7,238 bases of DNA from Clostridiales bacterium. Its GTDB lineage: Bacteria > Bacillota > Clostridia > Lachnospirales > Lachnospiraceae. The DNA is taken from contig JAHZHG010000006.1 of NCBI GenBank assembly GCA_019420425.1, forward strand, positions 1-7,238. Reading direction: 5' to 3'. Under the pieces are notes generated by a model. That model was given only the letters and a program-made list of their open reading frames with translations. It had not been told where the DNA came from and searched no databases. This document shows positions 1 to 6,082 of this stretch, piece by piece. The stretch's first letter is position 1. Every line of letters begins with the position of its first letter. Both the position numbers and the translations under genes were made by a program.

Positions 1-476
1 GTCGAATGCACATGCGGTCCCTCCTGGCGTCCCTTCCAGTCAGCGCCGATGCCGCTGTGACGCACCTGCTGTACCAATTGCAGCGCATTCTTTTCGATTC
101 TGCATACAACAAAATCCCCGCACATGTAATTTGCCGCACTAAAATATCCGGAAGCAGGCCAGCGGTGCAGATGACATAATGCCGAGCCTTCAACCTGCAG
201 CCGCGCTGTCCGGATCAATCCGGGTAAAGACGGATCAAAATGGTAGCGGTCAATGCAGCCTTTTCCCGTCATCTCATTCACCGCTAAAAGCGTTTCGCCG
301 TACGCAGATAAAAAAGAGGCATTTTCACTTTGCTGATCTTCGCAAACCATCGTTAAACTTCCGGATTCCCGGTCAAAGGCAAGAATATGAATTGCGCTTT
401 GTTTCTCATTCTCCGTATAGGAACCTGCATACAGGATGGTATGCCTGTCGGTTTTTTTGTTCTTTATCTCGTTCAT
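1..476 (-). CDS. Lactonase family protein (6-phosphogluconolactonase-like beta-propeller), C-terminal part cut by window edge
   Basis: The minus frame from the ATG at 476 is open to the left edge, giving 158 residues. Residues 14-21 (ILYAGSYT) followed by a short strand and a DRESGSL turn are the opening blade of the lactonase/Pgl (YkgB/YbhE-like) seven-bladed propeller, and residues 150-158 (RQEGPHVHS) match the family's conserved RQ-x-PH-x-HS segment. Full-length members are about 330-370 residues, so a little under half is visible. Proteins of this family hydrolyse 6-phosphogluconolactone or related sugar lactones in the cytoplasm; the substrate here is not known. The ATG at 476 is the first start after an in-frame TGA, and there is no alternative ATG near the domain start. 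There is no Shine-Dalgarno before it, which is odd for this organism. The AraC-type regulator gene at 549-1421 is just upstream on the same strand and is a likely activator. Confidence 0.85.
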   Translation of the reverse strand, partial: MNEIKNKKTDRHTILYAGSYTENEKQSAIHILAFDRESGSLTMVCEDQQSENASFLSAYGETLLAVNEMTGKGCIDRYHFDPSLPGLIRTARLQVEGSALCHLHRWPASGYFSAANYMCGDFVVCRIEKNALQLVQQVRHSGIGADWKGRQEGPHVHS

Positions 477-483
477 GTCATTC

Positions 484-538
484 AGTATAGCACTTGTTCA
501 GCCATTATTCTCACTATTTCTGGATCAAAACTCACTAT
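484..538 (-). promoter_or_regulatory. Lactonase promoter with 21-bp-spaced direct repeats (AraC-type activator site)
   Basis: On the minus strand the octamer ATAGTGAG occurs at 538-531 and again at 517-510, exactly 21 bases apart. Further matches downstream of each copy (a shared C-x-GAA near the end of each unit) make a tandem repeat. A TATACT -10 box lies at 489-484, with no acceptable -35 at 17 bp. The proximal repeat covers that -35 position, as in AraC-type class II activation. The -10 ends 7 bases before the ATG at 476, so transcription from it would begin at or next to the start codon. A second possible -10, AATAAT at 509-504, would give a leader of about 20 bases, still without a Shine-Dalgarno. 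The repeat is seen directly; binding by the adjacent regulator is inferred. Confidence 0.5.
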
Positions 539-548
539 AATCGGGATT

Positions 549-1421
549 TTAACGAATAAATGCTTTTGCCTTTTTTCTATATTGAAGAGGGGACTCCCCC
601 ATCTTTTCTTTAAACTGGCGCAGGAAGGTATTCACGCTGCCATATCCCACAAGCGCGGCCAGCTCCGTGATACTCACCGACTCGGATTCCAGAATGCGCA
701 CGGCATTGCTGATCCGCACAGAATTGATATAGGTGTTTATATTGCTTCCAAAGGTTTTTTTAAAGTTCTTGCTGATCGTGTTTTGCTGGAGATAAAACCG
801 GCGGCTCAGCTCCTCCAGGCTCAAATCCTCGGTGTAGTGTAAGTTGATGTATTCCTTAATATCTACCATTGTCCGATAGCTGTCACTGAGATTCAGCTTC
901 TCCAGATTCAGCAGCCGCTGGAGAGTGATCGTCAGCTCCAAAAGCAGCGCATAGCACATATCTCCCTCTCCTGAACTGTTGTTTTCCGTCTCCTTCCTCA
1001 GCAGCAGGAGCAGCTGCACCAGCCGGTCAAAGGATTCCGGCTCTATGTTTTTCAGCTTTTGGGCTTCCTTTACACTATGAGTTTGATACAGATTCATATA
1101 TGTGTTGAGCACCGGCAGCTTTTCCAGATAGCCCGGCTGCAAATTCAGCCCGTACCGGATGCAGGGTACCTCCATAAATTTTCTGGAATGCGTATCCAGC
1201 GCACCAATGATCAGTACATCCCTCGGGCCAACCGCATATTCCTCATTTCCGATGCGGTATACTCCGGAGCCCTTTTCCACAAACAGAAGCTCGCAGGAAT
1301 TGTGCACATGGGAAAGCGGATTCGCCTTGTAATCCCCGGTGTAGCTCACATAGATATTCTGATTATCCTGGGCATAAGCATGTTCAAGTTCATTATAATC
1401 ATTCAAAAACTCATCCGGCAT
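549..1421 (-). CDS. AraC family transcriptional regulator (cupin sensor plus C-terminal double HTH)
   Basis: A 290-residue regulator. Residues about 25-90 form an AraC-type cupin ligand-binding domain (SHVHNSCELLFVEKGSG at 37-53, with the HxH-x3-E pattern at His38, His40 and Glu44). Residues about 185-285 are the AraC DNA-binding domain with two helix-turn-helix units, about 199-220 (LSLEELSRRFYLQQNTISK) and about 248-271 (ITELAALVGYGSVNTFLRQF), ending in the typical SPLQYRK. The start is the ATG at 1421, which has AAAGGAG seven bases upstream. The frame stays open up to 1592, but the extra 57 residues have no such site and run into an inverted repeat. The effector is unknown. The lactonase gene starts 72 bases downstream on the same strand and is the obvious candidate target. 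Confidence 0.93.
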   Translation of the reverse strand: MPDEFLNDYNELEHAYAQDNQNIYVSYTGDYKANPLSHVHNSCELLFVEKGSGVYRIGNEEYAVGPRDVLIIGALDTHSRKFMEVPCIRYGLNLQPGYLEKLPVLNTYMNLYQTHSVKEAQKLKNIEPESFDRLVQLLLLLRKETENNSSGEGDMCYALLLELTITLQRLLNLEKLNLSDSYRTMVDIKEYINLHYTEDLSLEELSRRFYLQQNTISKNFKKTFGSNINTYINSVRISNAVRILESESVSITELAALVGYGSVNTFLRQFKEKMGESPLQYRKKAKAFIR

Positions 1422-1466
1422 ATAGAGACTCCTTTCCGCAGGGAAATACCTGACTGTATGCCAAAT

Positions 1467-1508
1467 ATTGTACCACACTTTTCCCGGCCTTAACATACCA
1501 AACGGTAT
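1467..1508 (-). promoter_or_regulatory. Extended -10 promoter and small palindrome upstream of the first AraC regulator
   Basis: Minus-strand TGGTACAAT at 1475-1467 is an extended -10 (TG-n-TACAAT) with no good -35. The short perfect palindrome ATACC-AAAC-GGTAT at 1495-1508 lies just upstream, and a looser ATAC/GTAT pair lies at 1447-1459 downstream of the -10. These could be operators for autoregulation, but the arms are only 4-5 bp. The ribosome binding site AAAGGAG is at about 1429-1435, seven bases before the ATG at 1421. Confidence 0.4.
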
Positions 1509-1537
1509 TCCTGTCTCTATCTTCCCAAAAATCAGGT

Positions 1538-1558
1538 GAAAAAATGTGCTTCGCACAT
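1538..1558 (-). terminator. Possible rho-independent terminator upstream of the AraC promoter
   Basis: Read on the minus strand, ATGTGC-GAA-GCACAT (1558-1544) is followed directly by a run of T, ending at 1539. This has the shape of a short intrinsic terminator and would block read-through from aspS into the regulator gene. The same bases can pair in the larger hairpin A (1538-1598), so the two folds compete. The 6-bp stem is short, hence the low confidence. Confidence 0.35.
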
Positions 1559-1708
1559 CTTCGCGACTTTTATCTTCCTCCCAGAAGCACATTTTTTCCG
1601 CGCCGGATGCATATTGCGTAGCAATAGAATACCTCTTGCATCCGTGCGCATCCTGCCGGAGGCTTTTGTATCATAGGAAAATGCGAAGCAGTTTCCTATG
1701 ATACAAAA
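1538..1708. repeat. Cluster of three nested inverted repeats in the gap between aspS and the AraC gene
   Basis: Most of the gene-free stretch 1422-1745 is built from palindromes. Hairpin A has perfect 15-bp arms at 1538-1552 and 1584-1598 with a 31-base loop; its left arm can instead fold locally as ATGTGC-TTC-GCACAT (1544-1558). Hairpin B has 8-bp arms at 1604-1611 and 1637-1644, extended by GCGC pairs at 1600-1603 and 1646-1649 past one bulged base, and an inner TATTGC-GTA-GCAATA stem (1612-1626). Hairpin C has perfect 17-bp arms at 1664-1680 and 1692-1708 with an 11-base loop. The loop of C carries TGCGAAGCA, the reverse complement of TGCTTCGCA in A (1547-1555). No convincing protein is encoded here. 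It may be a dispersed intergenic repeat or a set of termination and RNA-processing structures. Confidence 0.7.
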
Positions 1709-1738
1709 AAGCCGGCTCTGCATGTTGCGCAGAACCGG
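1705..1738 (-). terminator. Rho-independent terminator of aspS
   Basis: Just past the aspS stop codon, the minus strand has a 10-bp stem, CCGGTTCTGC (1738-1729) with GCAGAGCCGG (1721-1712), containing one G-U pair and a 7-base loop, followed by C and then six T (1710-1705). This is a textbook intrinsic terminator. Its T tract overlaps the arm of the neighbouring 17-bp inverted repeat. Confidence 0.88.
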
Positions 1739-1745
1739 TGTAAAT

Positions 1746-3497
1746 TTACTGTCTGATTTTGATATGAACTTCTCTTAGCTGAGTCTCCGTAACCTCGCTG
1801 GGCGAGCCGCACATGAGATCCTGGGCGTTTCCATTCATGGGGAAGGGAATGATTTCCCGGATGTTTTCTTCGTTTCTGAGCAGCATAATCATCCGGTCGA
1901 TGCCGGGAGCCATTCCTGCGTGGGGCGGAGCGCCGAACTGGAAGGCCTGATACAGAGCGCCGAACTTACTCTGCAACTCTTCCTCTGTATAACCGGCTAT
2001 GGCAAATGCCCTGACCATAATCTCCAGATCATGGTTCCTGACTGCCCCGGAGGACAGTTCTATTCCGTTGCAGACAATATCATACTGATATGCCAGCACA
2101 TCCAGCGGATCCTTTGTATTCAAAGCCTCCAGGCCGCCCTGGGGCATTGAAAACGGGTTATGGGTAAAGACAGGCTGCTTTGTTTCTTTATCGTACTCAT
2201 ACATCGGGAAATCGTTCACAAAGCAGAACCGGTATGCCTGTTTTTCGCAGATATCCAGGCGGGCGCCCAGCTCATTGCGGATCTGTCCGGCAAACTCTGC
2301 CGCCCGTTCTTCCTTATCGGCGATAAAAAAGATGGTATCTCCAGGCTCCAGATGAGCGATTTTAGCAAACTCCTTTTTCAGCTCTTCAGGGATAAATTTG
2401 TCAATCGGGCCCTTGTAGGTCATCTCTTCGCTGACCTCCAGATAGCCCAGTCCTCCCATACCGATGGAGGTGGCGAACTGGAGCAGCTTCTCATGAAAGC
2501 CCTTTGACATTTCTGCATGTACCTTAATGGCACGGACCGTTTTCTTCAGGAATGGCTTGAAGGTACATTTCTGGAAAAATTCGGTTACGTCAATGATCCT
2601 CAGCGGGTTGCGCAAATCCGGTTTGTCAGAACCAAACTCCAGCATCGCCTGCTTATAGCTGATTACCGGATACGGGCCTTCGGTGACCTCATAGCCTTCC
2701 GGAGCAAATTTCTTGAATGTGGCGGTGAGTACCTCCTCGCCCACGCGGAATACATCCTCCTGGGTGGCAAAGCTCATCTCAAAATCCAGCTGATAAAACT
2801 CTCCCGGCGAACGGTCTGCCCTGGCGTCCTCATCCCGGAAGCAGGGAGCGATCTGAAAATATTTGTCAAAGCCGGAAACCATCAGCAGCTGCTTATACTG
2901 CTGGGGCGCCTGAGGCAGAGCATAAAATTTGCCCTTAAATTTGCGGGAGGGCACGATATAGTCCCTGGCTCCCTCCGGAGATGAAGCGCAGAGAATCGGT
3001 GTCTGGATTTCCAGAAAGCCCAGCTCTGTCATTTTCTGGCGCAGAAAGCTGATGACCTGAGAGCGGAAAATCATGTTGTCCTTAACCTTTTTATTCCGCA
3101 GATCCAGATAGCGGTATTTTAATCTTACTTCTTCTCTCGTTTCCTTTGAGGTAATAATCTCAAAGGGAAGCTGCTGGGTTACCCTTCCCAGGATGTTGAC
3201 CTTATGTGCCTCCAGCTCAATTGTCCCTGTGGGAATCTTGGGATTATATGTTTCCTCATCTCTGTGCTGGATCACACCCTCCACCGATACACAGGTTTCT
3301 CTGCTGATGCCCTCCAGAAGGCTGGTATCGCGCATGACCACCTGCATTACACCATACATATCCCTTAAATCGATAAATGAAACTCCGCCGTGATCCCGGA
3401 TATTTTCCACCCAGCCGGCAATTTTCAGTTCCTCTCCCACCTGAGCTTCGGTAATCTTATCCAGAGTCATACTGCGGTAAACCATAGACATTTCCAT
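1746..3497 (-). CDS. aspS: Aspartyl-tRNA synthetase (class II), possibly non-discriminating
   Basis: This 583-residue class II synthetase charges tRNA-Asp with aspartate in the cytoplasm. The N-terminal OB-fold anticodon-binding domain spans about 1-110 (GWVENIRDHGGVSFIDLRD). Motif 1 is about 143-168, motif 2 about 219-240 (FRDEDARADRSPGEFYQLD), the bacterial GAD insertion about 305-420, and motif 3 about 531-553 (PGIDRMIMLLRNEENIREI). Length is normal. The start is the ATG at 3497, preceded by AGGAG eight bases away; an in-frame GTG upstream at 3545 lacks a site and falls inside a leader hairpin. Motif 2 and the HNPFSMPQGG and SSGAVRNHD segments differ from the E. coli form (RADRQPEFTQID) and resemble the form I associate with alphaproteobacteria. 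His36 in RDHGG matches a residue linked to relaxed (Asp/Asn) tRNA recognition. It has its own promoter and terminator. Confidence 0.98.
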   Translation of the reverse strand: MEMSMVYRSMTLDKITEAQVGEELKIAGWVENIRDHGGVSFIDLRDMYGVMQVVMRDTSLLEGISRETCVSVEGVIQHRDEETYNPKIPTGTIELEAHKVNILGRVTQQLPFEIITSKETREEVRLKYRYLDLRNKKVKDNMIFRSQVISFLRQKMTELGFLEIQTPILCASSPEGARDYIVPSRKFKGKFYALPQAPQQYKQLLMVSGFDKYFQIAPCFRDEDARADRSPGEFYQLDFEMSFATQEDVFRVGEEVLTATFKKFAPEGYEVTEGPYPVISYKQAMLEFGSDKPDLRNPLRIIDVTEFFQKCTFKPFLKKTVRAIKVHAEMSKGFHEKLLQFATSIGMGGLGYLEVSEEMTYKGPIDKFIPEELKKEFAKIAHLEPGDTIFFIADKEERAAEFAGQIRNELGARLDICEKQAYRFCFVNDFPMYEYDKETKQPVFTHNPFSMPQGGLEALNTKDPLDVLAYQYDIVCNGIELSSGAVRNHDLEIMVRAFAIAGYTEEELQSKFGALYQAFQFGAPPHAGMAPGIDRMIMLLRNEENIREIIPFPMNGNAQDLMCGSPSEVTETQLREVHIKIRQ

Positions 3498-3519
3498 AAT
3501 CTTTTCTCCTCTGAACACA

Positions 3520-3567
3520 TTTACCCGAAGGCAGAAAATCCCCACGGAATTCCCATCTTCGGGTAAA
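3520..3567 (-). promoter_or_regulatory. Hairpin in the aspS leader
   Basis: The aspS leader contains a perfect 11-bp inverted repeat, TTTACCCGAAG (3567-3557) with CTTCGGGTAAA (3530-3520), and a 26-base loop that includes the palindrome GGAATTCC. It ends 22 bases before the ATG and about 10 bases before the ribosome binding site, and is not followed by a T run, so it is not a terminator. It could stabilise the mRNA or control ribosome access; no T-box core is present. Confidence 0.55.
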
Positions 3568-3594
3568 AGGTCTTTACATAATATCTAATGATTT

Positions 3595-3624
3595 ACTGTA
3601 GCATAATAAAGGATAAAAAGTCAA
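3595..3624 (-). promoter_or_regulatory. aspS promoter
   Basis: On the minus strand TTGACT (3624-3619) and TACAGT (3600-3595) are separated by 18 bases, a fair sigma-70/SigA-type pair. Transcription would start near 3588, giving a leader of about 90 bases with the hairpin at 3520-3567. The -35 begins 17 bases after the stop codon of the upstream regulator gene. No clear terminator separates the two, so some read-through into aspS is possible. Confidence 0.55.
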
Positions 3625-3641
3625 GCCCCCCGCATAAAACT

Positions 3642-4502
3642 TTACGTTTTGAGCATTACCATCGGAATCTCATACTCGCCCTGCGGGGTATACTCGTTGT
3701 GCACTACGTTGATCGGCCGGCTGTTTTTTATCCGGCCGATATAGTCCGTGGGCGGGATCCCGGTGAGCTGGCGGAACTGGCGGCTGAAATAGTGAATGCT
3801 CTGATAACCCAGGCGTTCGGAAATCTGTGTCACATTCAGGTCAGAATAAAGCATCAGCTCCTTTGCTCTGGCGATCCGGCGCCGGCTGATGTAGCTGTTC
3901 GGCGTCATTCCCGTGTGCTCTTTAAATAAGAGACGGAAATAATTGCCGCTGTAGCCGCATATTTCGGCCAAATCGGAAACGTTCAGCGGAGTCTCCAGTT
4001 TCTCCTCGATGAGCTGTAAAATTCCGCGGATCGCAGCGTTTTCGGAGGTCTTTACCGGACAGCTTTCTGGCTGTGTACCGGCAGATTCTCTTTTCAGCTG
4101 GATAATCAGCTCGTACATGCGCAGGTTAATCAGCTCTTCGTATCCGTCGGCCTGTCCAACCGCTTCCTCCAAAATACTGCACAGCAGTCCATGGTTCTGG
4201 TCATTTACCGGAGAAATCCGCTCCGGCAGAGAGGTAATCATCCGGGCGAGACCCTCCGAACAGGAGAATTTAACATCCAGGCTGACCGAGATTTCCTGAC
4301 CGGTCACACTGTGCACAACTCCAGGCGGAATCATAATCAGGGTACGCTCCTGCAGCAGATATTCTTTTTCTCCGAAGGTTGTGCGGATACTGCCGCTGAA
4401 CACATAAATAAAGTGAAAAAAGCTGTGGCTGTGCGGCTCCACATATTGCCCCTTTTCCTTGCGGGTACGCACTACCCGGTGGACAATGAGATCGTTCTGC
4501 AT
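3642..4502 (-). CDS. AraC family transcriptional regulator, second in a cupin-regulator operon
   Basis: A 286-residue AraC-type regulator. Residues about 15-85 are a cupin sensor domain (VEPHSHSFFHFIYVFSGS at 21-38, then IPPGVVHSV at 58-66). Residues about 155-258 are the DNA-binding domain with two helix-turn-helix units, about 173-194 (LNVSDLAEICGYSGNYFRLLF) and about 222-245 (LNVTQISERLGYQSIHYFSRQF), followed by TGIPPTDY. A tail of about 28 residues (259-286) extends past the usual end. The ATG at 4502 follows the cupin stop codon after one base (TAA-A-ATG), and its own ribosome binding site is weak, so it is probably translated by coupling to the cupin gene. It likely controls the divergent aldolase gene and its own operon, responding to an unknown small molecule. 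Confidence 0.94.
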   Translation of the reverse strand: MQNDLIVHRVVRTRKEKGQYVEPHSHSFFHFIYVFSGSIRTTFGEKEYLLQERTLIMIPPGVVHSVTGQEISVSLDVKFSCSEGLARMITSLPERISPVNDQNHGLLCSILEEAVGQADGYEELINLRMYELIIQLKRESAGTQPESCPVKTSENAAIRGILQLIEEKLETPLNVSDLAEICGYSGNYFRLLFKEHTGMTPNSYISRRRIARAKELMLYSDLNVTQISERLGYQSIHYFSRQFRQLTGIPPTDYIGRIKNSRPINVVHNEYTPQGEYEIPMVMLKT

Positions 4503-4503
4503 T

Positions 4504-4884
4504 TTATTTCTGGATTTCTTCAGGACGAATGTTGGTTACCTGGCCGTATATGCACAGCGCATCCAAAAAGCCTCCCTCGCGGTATCCGAATACGTGCCAC
4601 TCCAGCTCGGGGAAATGCATCAGATCGCCTTTCTGAAGTTCTACGGTGTGCTCCAGGCTGTCCGGGCCTGAGCCGTATTTTACATAGGCGTCTTTGCAGT
4701 CCAGAACAACTACGGATTCCTCCGCGTGGTTGTGAGGGGACATAGGGCCGCTCTCGGCGGAATAATGACAGAAGCTGACCGTCATTTTCTCACTGGCCAC
4801 GGCGCTGCTGCGTCCCACCGCGTTTTGTACAATCCTTCCCGGAAGGCGATTTTCTGCAATTTCATTTCTTCTGATAAAATCCAT
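4504..4884 (-). CDS. Small single-domain cupin protein
   Basis: A 126-residue protein with one cupin barrel. Cupin motif 1 is seen at about 46-60 (GPMSPHNHAEESVVV, His51 and His53), and motif 2 at about 86-100 (GDLMHFPELEWHVFGY, His97). The usual Glu three or four residues after the second His is displaced: Glu55 and Glu56 come earlier and Ser57 is at that place, so metal binding may be altered. Such proteins may be isomerases, sugar-acid converting enzymes (KdgF is a small cupin of similar size) or ligand-binding proteins; the sequence alone does not decide. The start is the ATG at 4884 with AGGAGGAG upstream; the frame is open to 5094 but the N-terminal extension is unlike the family. It is co-transcribed with the AraC gene one base downstream and divergent from the aldolase, which suggests a role in the same pathway. 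Confidence 0.88.
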   Translation of the reverse strand: MDFIRRNEIAENRLPGRIVQNAVGRSSAVASEKMTVSFCHYSAESGPMSPHNHAEESVVVLDCKDAYVKYGSGPDSLEHTVELQKGDLMHFPELEWHVFGYREGGFLDALCIYGQVTNIRPEEIQK

Positions 4885-4923
4885 ATCTATTTTCTCCTCC
4901 TGTAAAACAGTCATTTTTTTCAC

Positions 4924-4950
4924 CTTATCACACTCCGGTTTTTCTGTCAA
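4924..4950 (-). promoter_or_regulatory. Promoter of the cupin-AraC operon
   Basis: On the minus strand there is a perfect TTGACA -35 (4950-4945), a 15-base spacer and GATAAG (4929-4924) preceded by TG-n, an extended -10. The spacer is short, which the TG extension may offset. Transcription would start about 30 bases before the AGGAGGAG site of the cupin gene. Confidence 0.5.
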
Positions 4951-4973
4951 TATGCTGTGGATTTGTGAAAATG

Positions 4974-5121
4974 CATCAGCCCATGCGTAAGCTCTATGTT
5001 TCTGCTGTATAAACCAAAAAAATGATTTTTTCATATAACTGCAGGTGGACTGAACACATGTGAAAAATGCAAATCTATTGTGGGTTTCTGCCAATACTTT
5101 TTTCTCCGCAGGGTCTATACT
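4974..5121 (+). promoter_or_regulatory. Aldolase promoter region with repeated TGTG-A-rich-TGC motifs
   Basis: Plus-strand TATACT (5116-5121) is a good -10 for the aldolase gene, but no -35 is present at 17 bp, as is usual for promoters that need an activator. TGTGAAAATGCA (4974-4985) recurs as TGTGAAAAATGCA at 5059-5071, 85 bases apart, or about eight helical turns. A degenerate third copy, TGTG-N6-TGC, starts at 5079, 20 bases after the second, and reaches the expected -35 position. This arrangement suits binding of the divergent AraC-type regulator at a distal and a proximal site with looping. A small ATAC/GTAT dyad (5117-5129) overlaps the -10. The repeats are seen; the binding is inferred. 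Confidence 0.45.
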
Positions 5122-5161
5122 TAAGGTATCTTGAATTCATTTTCGGAAAGGAAGAATCATC

Positions 5162-6076
5162 ATGAATAATTCACCAAAAAAATCGATTATCGGCGTTATT
5201 CCGCCCATTATTACCCCAATAGACGAGCACGAAAAGGTGGATGAGGCCGGTCTGCGCAGACTGATCGACCACTGTATTGACCATGGTATCCACGGCATTT
5301 TTGTCTGCGGCTCCAATGGAGAATGCCTGGCACTCACCCAGGCTGAACGCGACCGCGCTATCCGCATTGCTCTGGAGCAGTGTGAGGGACGGGTTCCGGT
5401 GATTGCCGGATGCATGGATTCCAGCACCCAGCGGGTAATCGAAAATATCAAACGCTTTGAGGATATGGGCGGAAAAACCGCTGTGGTTACGCCGGTTTTC
5501 TATGCCCGCCATGCCACCCAGGATGAAACGGTTCAGCACTTTGAGGAAATCAGCAGAAACACAGAGGCTGACCTGATGATCTACAACATTCCGCCCTTTA
5601 CCGGACAGTGCCTGACCGCAGACACCATCATCCGGCTTTCCCAGGTGGATAAGGTAATCGGGGTAAAGGATACCTCCGGAAATTTCACTTTGTTTACCAA
5701 ACTGCTGCATCACTTTAAGGGCAGCGATTTTCTGGTGCATCAGGGTTCCACCAGCCTGGCCGTTCCCAGTATGCTGATGGGTGCGGACGGATATATCCCC
5801 TCTCTGGCGCCTCTTTTCCCTGAAGCACATATTAAATTATATGAATACGGCAAAGCCGGAGATATTGAAAATGCAATGAAATGGGGGCATATTGTAGATG
5901 AAATCTGCAAGATCTACGGCATGGCAAAAAGCCAGACCGCTTCCACCAAATACGCCATCAGCAGGCTGGGCTTTCTGGACAAGCGGGTTTGCCGTCCCAC
6001 AGAGCCGATTACTGCAGAAGAAATGAAAAGAATCGATCAGTATATAGAAAAGCTCTCTGTTTTGTGCGCAGAATGA
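5162..6076 (+). CDS. DapA/NanA-superfamily class I aldolase (annotated-type dihydrodipicolinate synthase family, probably not DapA)
   Basis: A 304-residue TIM-barrel lyase of normal family length. The pyruvate carboxylate loop is GSNGE (50-54), the catalytic tyrosine is Tyr141 in YNIPPFTG, and the Schiff-base lysine is Lys169 in VIGVKDTSG. Enzymes of this family condense or cleave pyruvate with an aldehyde. In true dihydrodipicolinate synthase the motif is YN-x-P-x-R-TG, where the Arg binds aspartate semialdehyde; here Phe146 takes its place, and the GTTGE loop is GSNGE. This argues for a sugar acid or 2-oxo acid substrate, unknown. The ATG at 5162 has AAAGGAAG eight bases upstream. It is divergent from the cupin-AraC operon, whose regulator probably controls it, and convergent with the dehydratase activase gene. 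Confidence 0.93.
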   Translation: MNNSPKKSIIGVIPPIITPIDEHEKVDEAGLRRLIDHCIDHGIHGIFVCGSNGECLALTQAERDRAIRIALEQCEGRVPVIAGCMDSSTQRVIENIKRFEDMGGKTAVVTPVFYARHATQDETVQHFEEISRNTEADLMIYNIPPFTGQCLTADTIIRLSQVDKVIGVKDTSGNFTLFTKLLHHFKGSDFLVHQGSTSLAVPSMLMGADGYIPSLAPLFPEAHIKLYEYGKAGDIENAMKWGHIVDEICKIYGMAKSQTASTKYAISRLGFLDKRVCRPTEPITAEEMKRIDQYIEKLSVLCAE

Positions 6077-6082
6077 ACAGAA

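Noticed and set aside
179..842. Plus-strand open frames of 103 and 151 codons at the left end
   Set aside because: They are antisense to the lactonase and to the AraC helix-turn-helix region, both of which have clear family motifs on the minus strand.
1422..1592. N-terminal extension of the first AraC regulator to an ATG at 1592
   Set aside because: The ATG at 1421 has an ideal AAAGGAG site and begins the cupin domain at the usual distance; the extension covers the promoter and runs into hairpin A.
1664..1708. Invertible (phase-variable) promoter switch bounded by 17-bp inverted repeats
   Set aside because: The arms enclose only 11 bases, too few for a promoter or a recombinase-inverted segment, and no recombinase gene is nearby; a hairpin is the simpler reading.
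1532..1723. A 63-codon minus-strand open frame spanning the inverted repeats
   Set aside because: It lies wholly inside hairpins A-C and part of the aspS terminator, has no ribosome binding site and shows no protein-like pattern.
1920..3393. Several plus-strand open frames of 66-155 codons opposite aspS
   Set aside because: They are antisense shadows of a strongly conserved synthetase gene, without ribosome binding sites or recognisable domains.
3521..3556. An 11-codon leader peptide (MGIPWGFSAFG) before aspS
   Set aside because: No ribosome binding site precedes its ATG, it contains no Asp codons for attenuation, and it coincides with the hairpin loop, so it is probably chance.
3498..3641. 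T-box riboswitch upstream of aspS
   Set aside because: The leader is too short, and neither the conserved T-box core nor an antiterminator/terminator pair is visible.
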